From NCBI GenBank assembly GCA_937958695.1, contig CALGNK010000019.1, positions 1 through 58,693 of the forward strand: a DNA stretch of 58,693 bases, read 5' to 3'. This document shows, piece by piece, positions 51,621 through 58,693 of this stretch. Positions within the stretch are counted from its first letter, which is position 1; every line of letters starts with the position of its first letter. The DNA comes from an uncultured bacterium. GTDB taxonomy: Bacteria > DUMJ01. Under the pieces are notes generated by a model. That model ran no database searches, had not been told where the DNA came from, and was given only the letters and a program-made list of their open reading frames with translations. The translations under genes were made by a program, and so were the position numbers.

Positions 51621-53797
51621 TTCATCCATCTCTCTATCCCACCACTCCATTCTTTTTTAAGGGTTTCTATATCTAAATTAATTACATCATTGCTGTTTAT
51701 TTTTATACTAAAGTTATTCCTAGTAACCTTGCCTATCTTTTTTATGGGTAAATCTTTAAAGAACTGTTCTATCTCTTTCTCTCTACTCGAATCTACAGTT
51801 ATTATAACTACAGGTTGTGCTTCTCCAAAGAGAATCTCTTCTATAGTCTTTTCTGTTTCGATATTGGCTTCTATACCTAAATTGCTCCATATACTGCACT
51901 CTGCTAGTGCTATTCCTAGTCCTCCTCTTGATACGTCTTGAGCACTATTGATTAATCTACTTTTTATCGCTTTAAATAGAAGATCCTCTAACTTAACTTC
52001 TAATTCTAGATCAAATGAGGGTTTTCCTCTTACCTCTCCTAATAGTTCCTCTATAAGGAGAGAACCACCGAGATTACCTGGCTCTCCAAGAATGTATATA
52101 GTATCCCCTTCTTTCTTAAACTCAGGGGTACAGATTGTCTCTGCATTCTCTATTTTACCTAACATACCAACTACAGGTGTAGGATATACTGTATAATTTT
52201 CTGATTCATTATAAAAGCTTACATTTCCACCTATAACTGGTATATTTAATCTCCTTGAGCATTCACTCATACCCTTTACTGCCTCTACAAAATACCATGC
52301 AATCTCAGGGTCTTCTGGATTTCCAAAATTTAGACAGTCAGTTATTGCTAAGGGTTCTGCACCAACACAGATGAGATTTCTTGCAGATTCTGCTACTGCC
52401 ATCATACCACCTATATAGGGATCTAGATAACAGTATCTTCCTTCTCCGTCTGTAGTTATACCTAGAAGGTATGGCTTACCTTTTACTCTTAGTATGGAAG
52501 CTCCTCTTCCAATACTTACAGTATTTGTCTCTACCATATGGTCATACTGTTCGTAAACCCAGCTACTCGAGCTACAATTTGGTGATCCCAATAATCTTAA
52601 TAACATATTCTCATAATCTTCAATCTTAGGTACATTCTCTATTATTTGTATCTCTTTAAGTTTTTCTGGTTCTTTTGTTATCAAGTCGTAAGCTGGAACT
52701 TTCTCTGTAAGTAGGTCTATAGGCAACTCTCCTACTATCTTGCCGTTTTCTCTTACCCTTACAATTTTCTCCTCTATGACGTGTCCTATTATAGCAAAGT
52801 TAAGCCCCCATTTTTCAAAGATAGGTCTTATCTCTTCTTCTCTGCCTTTCTCTACACAAAGAAGCATCCTCTCCTGAGATTCTGAGAGCATAATTTCTTC
52901 AGGTTTCATCCCTCTTTCCCGCTGAGGAACTTTTGTTACCTCTATTTCTACACCTACCCCTCCTCTATTTGCCATCTCCACAGAAGAGCTAGTTATACCG
53001 GCTGCACCCATATCTTGGATACCTATAATGGCATCGCTCTTTTCTAGTGCTTCTAGTATTGCCTCTATTAAGAGTTTTTCCATAAATGGATCTCCTGCCT
53101 GAACTGCAGGTCTTCTCTCAATAGAATCACTAGTTAACTCTAGGGAGGCAAAGGTAGCTCCATGGATTCCATCTCTTCCAGTCGAAGCTCCTACCAATAC
53201 AAGGCTATTTCCTACCCCAACAGCCTTACCACTTTTAGGTTTACCTTTTAATAAGCCTATACACATAACATTTACTAATGGATTTTCTGTATATGGCTTC
53301 TCAAAAACTAACTCTCCGCCAACTGTTGGAACTCCTATACAGTTTCCATATCCAGCAATACCACTTACCACTCCCGAGAAGAGGTAACGTGTCCTAGGAT
53401 TCTCTAATAGTCCAAATCTTAAAGAGTCTAATAGAGCTATTGGCCTAGCCCCCATAGCTAAGATATCTCTCACTATTCCTCCTACTCCTGTAGCTGCACC
53501 TTGATAGGGTTCTATAGCGGAAGGATGATTATGACTTTCCATCTTCATAGCTAGGGCTAATTCTTCGTCTAATTTTATAATCCCTGCATTTTCTCCTGGT
53601 CCTTGCAGGACATGTGGTCCAGTTGTAGGGAATAGCTTTAGTATCTTTTTAGAATGTTTATACCCACAGTGTTCAGACCACATAACAGCTATCATACCAA
53701 GTTCTAAGTCATTAGGTTCTCTTCCTAATATGGACTTTGCTAACTCATATTCTTCTAGACTCATTGATATCCTTTGCAATTCTTCCCTTGTCCTCAT
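51617..53797 (-). CDS. purL: Phosphoribosylformylglycinamidine synthase, large subunit
   Basis: A 726-aa small-type PurL that converts FGAR to FGAM with PurQ and PurS. It shows two AIR synthase-like halves, with [16 protein letters not shown] near residue 37, [29 protein letters not shown] in the first half, and [15 protein letters not shown] and [13 protein letters not shown] in the second. The start overlaps purQ by 4 bp. Confidence 0.97.
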   Translation of the reverse strand: MRTREELQRISMSLEEYELAKSILGREPNDLELGMIAVMWSEHCGYKHSKKILKLFPTTGPHVLQGPGENAGIIKLDEELALAMKMESHNHPSAIEPYQGAATGVGGIVRDILAMGARPIALLDSLRFGLLENPRTRYLFSGVVSGIAGYGNCIGVPTVGGELVFEKPYTENPLVNVMCIGLLKGKPKSGKAVGVGNSLVLVGASTGRDGIHGATFASLELTSDSIERRPAVQAGDPFMEKLLIEAILEALEKSDAIIGIQDMGAAGITSSSVEMANRGGVGVEIEVTKVPQRERGMKPEEIMLSESQERMLLCVEKGREEEIRPIFEKWGLNFAIIGHVIEEKIVRVRENGKIVGELPIDLLTEKVPAYDLITKEPEKLKEIQIIENVPKIEDYENMLLRLLGSPNCSSSSWVYEQYDHMVETNTVSIGRGASILRVKGKPYLLGITTDGEGRYCYLDPYIGGMMAVAESARNLICVGAEPLAITDCLNFGNPEDPEIAWYFVEAVKGMSECSRRLNIPVIGGNVSFYNESENYTVYPTPVVGMLGKIENAETICTPEFKKEGDTIYILGEPGNLGGSLLIEELLGEVRGKPSFDLELEVKLEDLLFKAIKSRLINSAQDVSRGGLGIALAECSIWSNLGIEANIETEKTIEEILFGEAQPVVIITVDSSREKEIEQFFKDLPIKKIGKVTRNNFSIKINSNDVINLDIETLKKEWSGGIERWMK

Positions 53798-54444
53798 ATC
53801 GACCTCACTATAGATTTAAATATTCTTAGTCCATCTTCTGATCCAAGTATCTTTTCACTGCACCTTTCAGGATGAGGCATAAGGCCAAAGACATTTCCTT
53901 TTTCATTTACTATACCTGCTATATTATCTAGAGCTCCGTTAGGATTTTCTCCATAATATCTTAGAACCACTTGTTTTTTTACCTTAGAAAGGTCATCTAT
54001 ATAATAATTTCCCTCATTGTGAGCTATGGGCATCCTAACTATTTCACCTTTTTTAAACTCAGATGTGAATGGAGTATCATTGCGCTCTACGATAAGATTT
54101 ACATACTTACATATAAATCTCAAACTTTTATTCCTTCCCAAAGCCCCAGGAAGTAATCCTGCTTCTGTAAGTATCTGAAAGCCATTACATATACCAATTA
54201 CTAGCCCCCCTTTTTCTGCAAATTCTCTTATGCTGGACATAATAGGAGAAAATCTAGCTATAGCTCCTGCTCTTAGATAATCTCCATAAGAAAATCCTCC
54301 CGGAAGGACTACACAGTCTATTCTTTTTAGCTCATATTCTCTATGCCAGATAAATCTTACTGGTTGATTTAGAATATCCTTTATCACATAGTAGCAGTCT
54401 CTGTCGCAGTTTGTGCCGGGAAAGACAACTATTCCAAAGTTCAT
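53794..54444 (-). CDS. purQ: Phosphoribosylformylglycinamidine synthase, glutaminase subunit
   Basis: A 216-aa class I glutaminase. It begins [17 protein letters not shown] and has [19 protein letters not shown], the nucleophile Cys in [11 protein letters not shown] and the His-Glu dyad in LMPHPERC. I chose the ATG at 54444, which overlaps the purCS stop and matches the family N-terminus. A longer frame to 54501 lies inside purCS. It supplies ammonia to PurL. Confidence 0.96.
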   Translation of the reverse strand: MNFGIVVFPGTNCDRDCYYVIKDILNQPVRFIWHREYELKRIDCVVLPGGFSYGDYLRAGAIARFSPIMSSIREFAEKGGLVIGICNGFQILTEAGLLPGALGRNKSLRFICKYVNLIVERNDTPFTSEFKKGEIVRMPIAHNEGNYYIDDLSKVKKQVVLRYYGENPNGALDNIAGIVNEKGNVFGLMPHPERCSEKILGSEDGLRIFKSIVRSI

Positions 54445-55397
54445 TCTATCCACTCCCATTCGTAATCTTCCATAACCGGATTTGCTAGTAGTTCTTTGCA
54501 CATCTTTTCTATCCTTTCTGGTTCATCTATCTTCCTATCAATCTTTAATTCTAAAAGTTTCCCAACTCTAACTTCTGTTACTTCGTTAAATCCTAATGAC
54601 TTAAGCGCATTTAGTATAACAGAACCTTGTGCATCTAGAATGCTTGGCTTTAGTCTTATAAGTATTCTAGCTTTTGACTCTATCGGGGTATTTATAACTC
54701 TTTCTTTTACCTCTTTATAAGCCTCTTCGACTCCTCCAAGATCCTTTCTAAATCTATCCTTATCCCAGGATGTAGTAGTTCCCAGTTCCCATAGTCTACA
54801 GGTATCTGGAGATATCTCATCCGCTAGATATATATCGCCTTGAGGGTCTTTACCAAATTCGAACTTCATATCTATCAATTCTAGATGACATCTTTTAAAG
54901 AAATCTATAAGTATGTTATTTGTAGCTAGCGACATCTCTTTTATAGTCTTAAGCTCTTCTTCCGTGGCAAGCCCTAGTGCTAGTATGTGGTCTTCATTTA
55001 TCATTGGGTCGTGGAGTTCATCACTTTTGTAGCAAAACTCTAACACAGGTCTTTCTAATTCCTTTCCTACATCTAAGCCAAGTCTCTTAGCCATACTACC
55101 TGCTACTCTGTTCCTTATAATTACCTCTACCGGGAAGATTCTTACACTTTTTACTAGCATCTCCCTCTCATTAAGTCTCTTAATATAGTGATTTTTTATT
55201 CCTTTTATGGTTAGTAGTTCAAATATCTTACTAGATATAATACAATTAGCTTCTCCTTTGCCAGATATTTCTGCTTTTTTTAACCCGTCAAAGGCAGTTG
55301 CAGTATCCTTAAATTCTATAATAAGTTTATCCTCTTCTATAGTGCTGTATACCCTCTTAGCTTTTCCTTCATAGAGGAGTTTAACCTTCTCAATCAT
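54441..55397 (-). CDS. purC: PurC-PurS fusion: SAICAR synthetase plus FGAM synthase PurS subunit
   Basis: A 318-aa protein of two domains. Residues 1-237 are SAICAR synthetase ([46 protein letters not shown]). Residues about 240-318 form the small PurS subunit ([52 protein letters not shown]). The linker is short (NTPIESK). PurS bridges PurL and PurQ. It opens the purCS-purQ-purL-purF-hisD-mnmA operon; GGAGGGA precedes the ATG. Confidence 0.95.
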   Translation of the reverse strand: MIEKVKLLYEGKAKRVYSTIEEDKLIIEFKDTATAFDGLKKAEISGKGEANCIISSKIFELLTIKGIKNHYIKRLNEREMLVKSVRIFPVEVIIRNRVAGSMAKRLGLDVGKELERPVLEFCYKSDELHDPMINEDHILALGLATEEELKTIKEMSLATNNILIDFFKRCHLELIDMKFEFGKDPQGDIYLADEISPDTCRLWELGTTTSWDKDRFRKDLGGVEEAYKEVKERVINTPIESKARILIRLKPSILDAQGSVILNALKSLGFNEVTEVRVGKLLELKIDRKIDEPERIEKMCKELLANPVMEDYEWEWIE

Positions 55398-55440
55398 CTA
55401 AAATTCCCTCCTTATTTTTTTTATTTACCACAGAAAGGAT

Positions 55441-55469
55441 ATTCTACTAGAGTTTAATTATCAATTCAA
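55441..55469 (-). promoter_or_regulatory. Candidate promoter of the purine operon
   Basis: On the minus strand TTGAAT (55464-55469), a 17-base spacer and TAGAAT (55441-55446) give a plausible sigma-A promoter about 37 bases upstream of the purCS ATG. I see no guanine or other riboswitch fold and no obvious PurR box in 55398-55508. Confidence 0.5.
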
Positions 55470-55508
55470 CTATGAATATTCCCTGTAGATATATAGTACA
55501 ATTATACG

Positions 55509-55542
55509 AAAATAAAAAAGCCCACAGGGTATCCTGTGGGCT
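55509..55542 (-). terminator. Rho-independent terminator after the GH3 gene
   Basis: On the minus strand AGCCCACAGG and CCTGTGGGCT (55519-55542) form a 10-bp stem with a 4-base loop, followed by TTTTTTATTTT. It lies 17 bases past the GH3 stop. Confidence 0.92.
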
Positions 55543-55558
55543 AGAAATAGAAGGAAAG

Positions 55559-57838
55559 TTACTTTACTTCAAATGTTCCTTTAAGCCTTATGTCTTCTGA
55601 AGAACTTCCAACTAATACCTCAAAGATTCCTGGTTCAACTACTAGTTCCATATCTGCATTGAGGAATTCCAAATCCTCTCTAGTTAATGTAAACGAAATT
55701 GATTTTTTCTCTCCTACACCGAGGGTTATTCTCTTAAATCTCTTTAGTTCTTTTACTGGTCTAGCAATGCTAGAAAATTCATCATGTAGATAGAGTTGGA
55801 CTATCTCATCACCCTTATATTTCCCAATATTCTCTACATCTAGAGAAATGGTAACTTCTCCATTTGGAGATATAACTTCAGGTGTAATTCTAAGATTGCT
55901 GTATCTAAACTGGGTATAACTTAATCCATATCCAAATGGAAATAGTGGTTGGGGCCCTCTGAGGTCTACATAATCATCAACTCTTCCTGATGGTTTATAG
56001 TTGTAGTATAAGGGTAACTGACCTGTAAACTTGGGGAAAGTTATAGGTAACTTGCCACCAGGGTTATAATCACCAAATAGGATGTCTGCTATTGCTGTCC
56101 CTCCCTCTTCACCAGGATACCATGCTTCAAGTATTGCCTTTACTCCACTAATCCAGTTCATCATAGTTATGGCGCTGCCATTTATAAGAACGACTATTAC
56201 TGGAGTACCTGTATTGCATATCTCTCTTATGAGGTCTTCTTGAACTCCTGGTAGGTCAAGGTTACATCTATCTCTCTGTTCCCCCTCTGTTTCAGGTACA
56301 GAGTTTCCCATAAATAGTATTGCAACATCACTCTTCTTAGCTATTTCTATAGCCTCATCGAATCCTTTCTTAGAAGTATCATTTAGACCACATCCTTCGG
56401 CAAAATACACCTTGACATCTTTTCCAATCTTATTCTGTATCCCTTCTAGTGGGGTTACTACCTTTATGCCAAATCCACTATAACCGCCTAGTCTAGGAAC
56501 ATTAGCGTTTGGTCCAATAACCGCTATAGATTTTATGTCATTACTTAATGGAAGAATCCCTTCGTTTTTAAGTAAGACCATAGATTCTCTAGCAGCCCTT
56601 AATGCTAGCTCTCTATGTTCTTTGCTGTCACATATCTTTTCGGCATATTCTGGGTCAACAAATGGGTTGTCAAATAATCCAAGCCAGAATTTTACTCTCA
56701 GCACTCTTCTAACCGCCTCATTTACTACATCTTCCGATAGTCTTCCTTCTTTAACAAGTCCAACTATCTCCTCAAAACATTCGCTCTCTGGTAGTTCCAT
56801 ATCTAATCCTGCTTCTAGAGCCAACTTAGCTGCCTCCGCTTTAGACCTTGCAACCTTATGTTTTGTCAATAGATGCATCACTGAACCGTAGTCTGACACA
56901 ACATAACCTTTAAATCCCCATTCTTTTCTTAATAGATCCGTTAAAAGCCACTTATTAGAAGAACATGGAATACCATCTAGAGAGTTATATGCAGCCATAA
57001 TAGAAAGTGCATTTGCCTTTTCTATACTTGCTTTAAATGCAGGGAAGTAGATTTCCCTCAGTAATCTTTCAGAGAAGTGGACCGCGTTACTATCCCTTCC
57101 ACCATCCCCTACAAAGTTTGCTGCATAATGTTTAGGGGTTGTAACAACCTTCTGCTCTTGAAGTCCCTTTATAAAGGATACCGCCATAAGTGATGCCAGG
57201 TAAGGATCTTCTCCGTAAGTCTCTTCAGTTCTTCCGCACCTTGGGTCTCTGGCTATATTTATTGTAGGTGAAAGCGCCTGATGGATACCCCTTGCCCTAG
57301 TTTCTTTACCTATAGCAGTAGCTACTTCATACATAAGCTCTGGATTCCATGTGCTTGCCATAGCGATAGATTGAGGAAAACTTGTAGACCCTTTAGCCAT
57401 ACATCCATGTAGACATTCATCATGTATAAGTATAGGTATCTTTAATTTGCTGTTTTCTAGAATATATTTCTGCATCTCGTTTGCAAGCTTCGCTCCCTCT
57501 TTAGGCGAGAAGGGCCTTAAGGCACAACTTAGTTCTCCTATAGGATATTTTTCAGTGTCTCCTTCTAGGACTATCTCTTTCCATTTTTTCTGCCATAGAT
57601 TTCTAGATATAGCCTCTACAAGGCTTCGATCTCTAAATAGTTCACGAAATACAACATCAAACTTTCTAGCCTGTTCTGGCTCTAATCCTTCAAAGATGTC
57701 AGCTAGAGATTTCCAGATGTGTAGAATCCTAGCCTTGAGCTGACCGACCTTTTCCTCTAATGTCATTCTAGAGAGTAGGTCTTCAATCCTCTCTTCAATC
57801 GAAAGTTCTGGATTTAGATAGCCTACTTTTTCTTCCAT
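55559..57838 (-). CDS. GH3 beta-glycosidase (beta-glucosidase/xylosidase type)
   Basis: A 759-aa glycoside hydrolase family 3 enzyme. It has an (alpha/beta)8 domain with KYPIGELS, DECLHGCMAKGSTSFPQ, TPKHYAANF and the nucleophile Asp in GYVVSDYGSVMHL. An (alpha/beta)6 sandwich with ETEGEQRDRCNLDLPG follows, and a fibronectin-III-like C-terminal domain (about 650-759). No signal peptide. It probably degrades oligosaccharides from xylan or glucan. Only 22 bases separate it from the upstream GH fragment, so the pair was likely one operon. Confidence 0.95.
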   Translation of the reverse strand: MEEKVGYLNPELSIEERIEDLLSRMTLEEKVGQLKARILHIWKSLADIFEGLEPEQARKFDVVFRELFRDRSLVEAISRNLWQKKWKEIVLEGDTEKYPIGELSCALRPFSPKEGAKLANEMQKYILENSKLKIPILIHDECLHGCMAKGSTSFPQSIAMASTWNPELMYEVATAIGKETRARGIHQALSPTINIARDPRCGRTEETYGEDPYLASLMAVSFIKGLQEQKVVTTPKHYAANFVGDGGRDSNAVHFSERLLREIYFPAFKASIEKANALSIMAAYNSLDGIPCSSNKWLLTDLLRKEWGFKGYVVSDYGSVMHLLTKHKVARSKAEAAKLALEAGLDMELPESECFEEIVGLVKEGRLSEDVVNEAVRRVLRVKFWLGLFDNPFVDPEYAEKICDSKEHRELALRAARESMVLLKNEGILPLSNDIKSIAVIGPNANVPRLGGYSGFGIKVVTPLEGIQNKIGKDVKVYFAEGCGLNDTSKKGFDEAIEIAKKSDVAILFMGNSVPETEGEQRDRCNLDLPGVQEDLIREICNTGTPVIVVLINGSAITMMNWISGVKAILEAWYPGEEGGTAIADILFGDYNPGGKLPITFPKFTGQLPLYYNYKPSGRVDDYVDLRGPQPLFPFGYGLSYTQFRYSNLRITPEVISPNGEVTISLDVENIGKYKGDEIVQLYLHDEFSSIARPVKELKRFKRITLGVGEKKSISFTLTREDLEFLNADMELVVEPGIFEVLVGSSSEDIRLKGTFEVK

Positions 57839-57860
57839 ATTTTAACCCTCCTAAAATATA

Positions 57861-58331
57861 TTATCTTCTCATCGCCTCTTTTAATACTTCTATTAAATAT
57901 GTCCTCTTTACACAGTTAGAGAATTCAAATGCCAAATGGTGCATCTTTTCTATCTCTTCAGCTGTCATATCTGCAAACTGAAGTGCATATAACGGGGTAA
58001 GGAAGTTACTGATAGCACCACATATAGTACGGTCACCTAATGTCCTAGTAAGAGATGTATAATCTAAACTATAGTCCTTTAGCTCTTCAGCTACTGTTTG
58101 AGCTATGAGTTCGATCATCTTGGCTGTTTCTATGGCAAGTAACCCATGTCCTCTTGAAGTCCACGAATCAAGTCCTAACTTTTCTTTTAATTTAAGTATG
58201 GGTTTAATCCTTTTCAAGTATTCACAATCTTCTTTAGGAACTATAAGCCCTTGGACTCCTACGTCTTTATAGGTCCATATAGTCCAATGTTGTTCATATT
58301 TATTGAATACCTCTAGTTGTAGACGTCGCAT
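57861..58331 (-). pseudogene. Glycoside hydrolase C-terminal fragment (cellulase/GH5-like)
   Basis: The frame encodes about 156 aa that resemble the end of a clan GH-A glycosidase: FNKYEQHWTIWTYKDVGVQG is the last barrel strand, followed by a helical tail with SWTSRGHGLL. The catalytic barrel with acid/base and nucleophile Glu is missing. Upstream of about 58331 the sequence changes to the transposase-like remnant, so the 5' part was lost or displaced. The exact family (GH5 or similar) is uncertain. Confidence 0.7.
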
Positions 58332-58693
58332 ACATTTGAGACTCCGGATAAAATTTTAACATATAATCAATTGGAGATAAATACCCTAAGCTTTTATGAG
58401 CCCTCTTAGTATTGTACCAGATTATATAATCTATAATGCCCTTGTTTAACTCTCCTACACCATAATCTATCAGGTAGATGTTTTCATCTAGAAACTCTTC
58501 CTGTATGCTCCTATTAAATCTTTCTATGTACCCATTTATCTTTGGATTCCTTGGATATATAAATCTATATTCTATCCCTTTCTAACTTCTTGAAAAAGTC
58601 TAATGCATTATCAATGCTAAGGCTCCTATATGCTTGTGAAAAAACAAACTTTATCTTTATATCTATAGCATTAATTATGTATACCCTTATACC
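58300..58693 (-). pseudogene. Decayed transposase remnant (IS481/IS3-like, rve integrase core)
   Basis: On the minus strand, YPRNPKINGYIERFNRSIQE is followed by WYNTKRAHKSLGYLSPIDY, the C-terminal DDE integrase core signature (catalytic Glu in YIERFNR). Upstream in a different frame, KFVFSQAYRSLS leads to DFFKKLERDRI and a stop near 58577-58582. The expected TDNG(S/P)EF catalytic segment is missing, so at least one deletion with frameshift is inferred. The last in-frame stop is at 58300-58302. The element continues beyond the window edge. Confidence 0.8.

Noticed and set aside
55398-55508. A guanine or PRPP riboswitch ahead of the purine operon.
   Set aside because: The leader after the likely start site is only about 37 bases, and no conserved riboswitch core or terminator/antiterminator pair is visible.
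1-58693. CRISPR arrays, prophage, integrases or rRNA genes.
   Set aside because: Reading through the window, I saw no regularly spaced repeats, phage structural genes, integrase genes apart from the IS remnant, or rRNA sequence.

Overview
The window is a low-GC (roughly 36% by eye), densely packed bacterial segment. Ile codons are often ATA and Arg codons AGA/AGG, a pattern common in thermophiles. The gene content suggests an anaerobic, sugar-degrading bacterium with an outer membrane: an electron-bifurcating NfnAB pair, an LptF/LptG permease, many glycoside hydrolases, and a HerA-NurA pair of the type found in archaea and thermophilic bacteria. I cannot assign a species. The best guess is a deep-branching thermophile of the Dictyoglomus/Thermotogota/Atribacterota kind, and this is inference only.

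Layout. 1-2714: remains of a sulfatase that has lost its 5' half, a GH32 beta-fructosidase, and a broken Nudix gene. 2715-5845 (minus): EamA transporter, NanE, a sugar isomerase-like TIM barrel and a methyltransferase. 5931-8130: nfnAB. 8264-10471: FmdB-like zinc ribbon plus a PhoB/PhoR-like two-component system behind a promoter with tandem 11-bp repeats. 10452-13186 (minus): RdgB, GNAT, Zn-alcohol dehydrogenase. 13335-14726: GH29 alpha-fucosidase behind a perfect 12-bp palindrome. 14739-14838: a 100-bp MITE-like palindrome. 14931-15251: tRNA-Pro, -Arg, -His, -Arg. 15427-22864: a tight run of Fe-alcohol dehydrogenase, CsaB, WecG/TagA, LptF/G, phosphoribosyltransferase, DeoB, DUF72 and an AmrS-like radical SAM enzyme. 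22923-30387: a nine-gene run that starts with a CsoR/CstR repressor sitting on its own operator, then thioredoxins and thioredoxin reductase, UppP, a cyclase-family enzyme, a decaprenyl-phosphate phosphoribosyltransferase-like UbiA protein, DUF362, a GT-C glycosyltransferase and an SMR-type flippase candidate. 30437-32479: Gfo/Idh oxidoreductase and sugar isomerase, closed by a clear terminator.

32500-37689 (minus) is one operon in the order nfeD - floA - 65-aa ORF - nurA - herA, joining membrane-microdomain proteins to a DNA-end-processing motor and nuclease. Then come a metallo-hydrolase, a GH2 beta-mannosidase, a secreted DUF4139 protein, an orphan flagellin-like protein, an SDH/SppA-type membrane protease, an aldo/keto reductase, a homologue of the Anabaena sensory rhodopsin transducer, and an arginase-fold protein. 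47890-55397 (minus): purCS (a fusion) - purQ - purL - purF - hisD - mnmA. mnmA has no standard start codon. The right end holds a GH3 enzyme preceded by a GH fragment whose 5' part has been replaced by a decayed IS481/IS3-like transposase gene.

Most notable candidates: (1) the nfeD-floA-orf-nurA-herA operon with an atypical HerA P-loop; (2) the UppP-DPPR synthase-GT-C-SMR run, which reads like a polyprenyl-phosphoribose envelope pathway outside Actinobacteria; (3) the orphan flagellin-like protein; (4) the AUA-start mnmA, which also lacks the second catalytic cysteine; (5) the MITE-like element.
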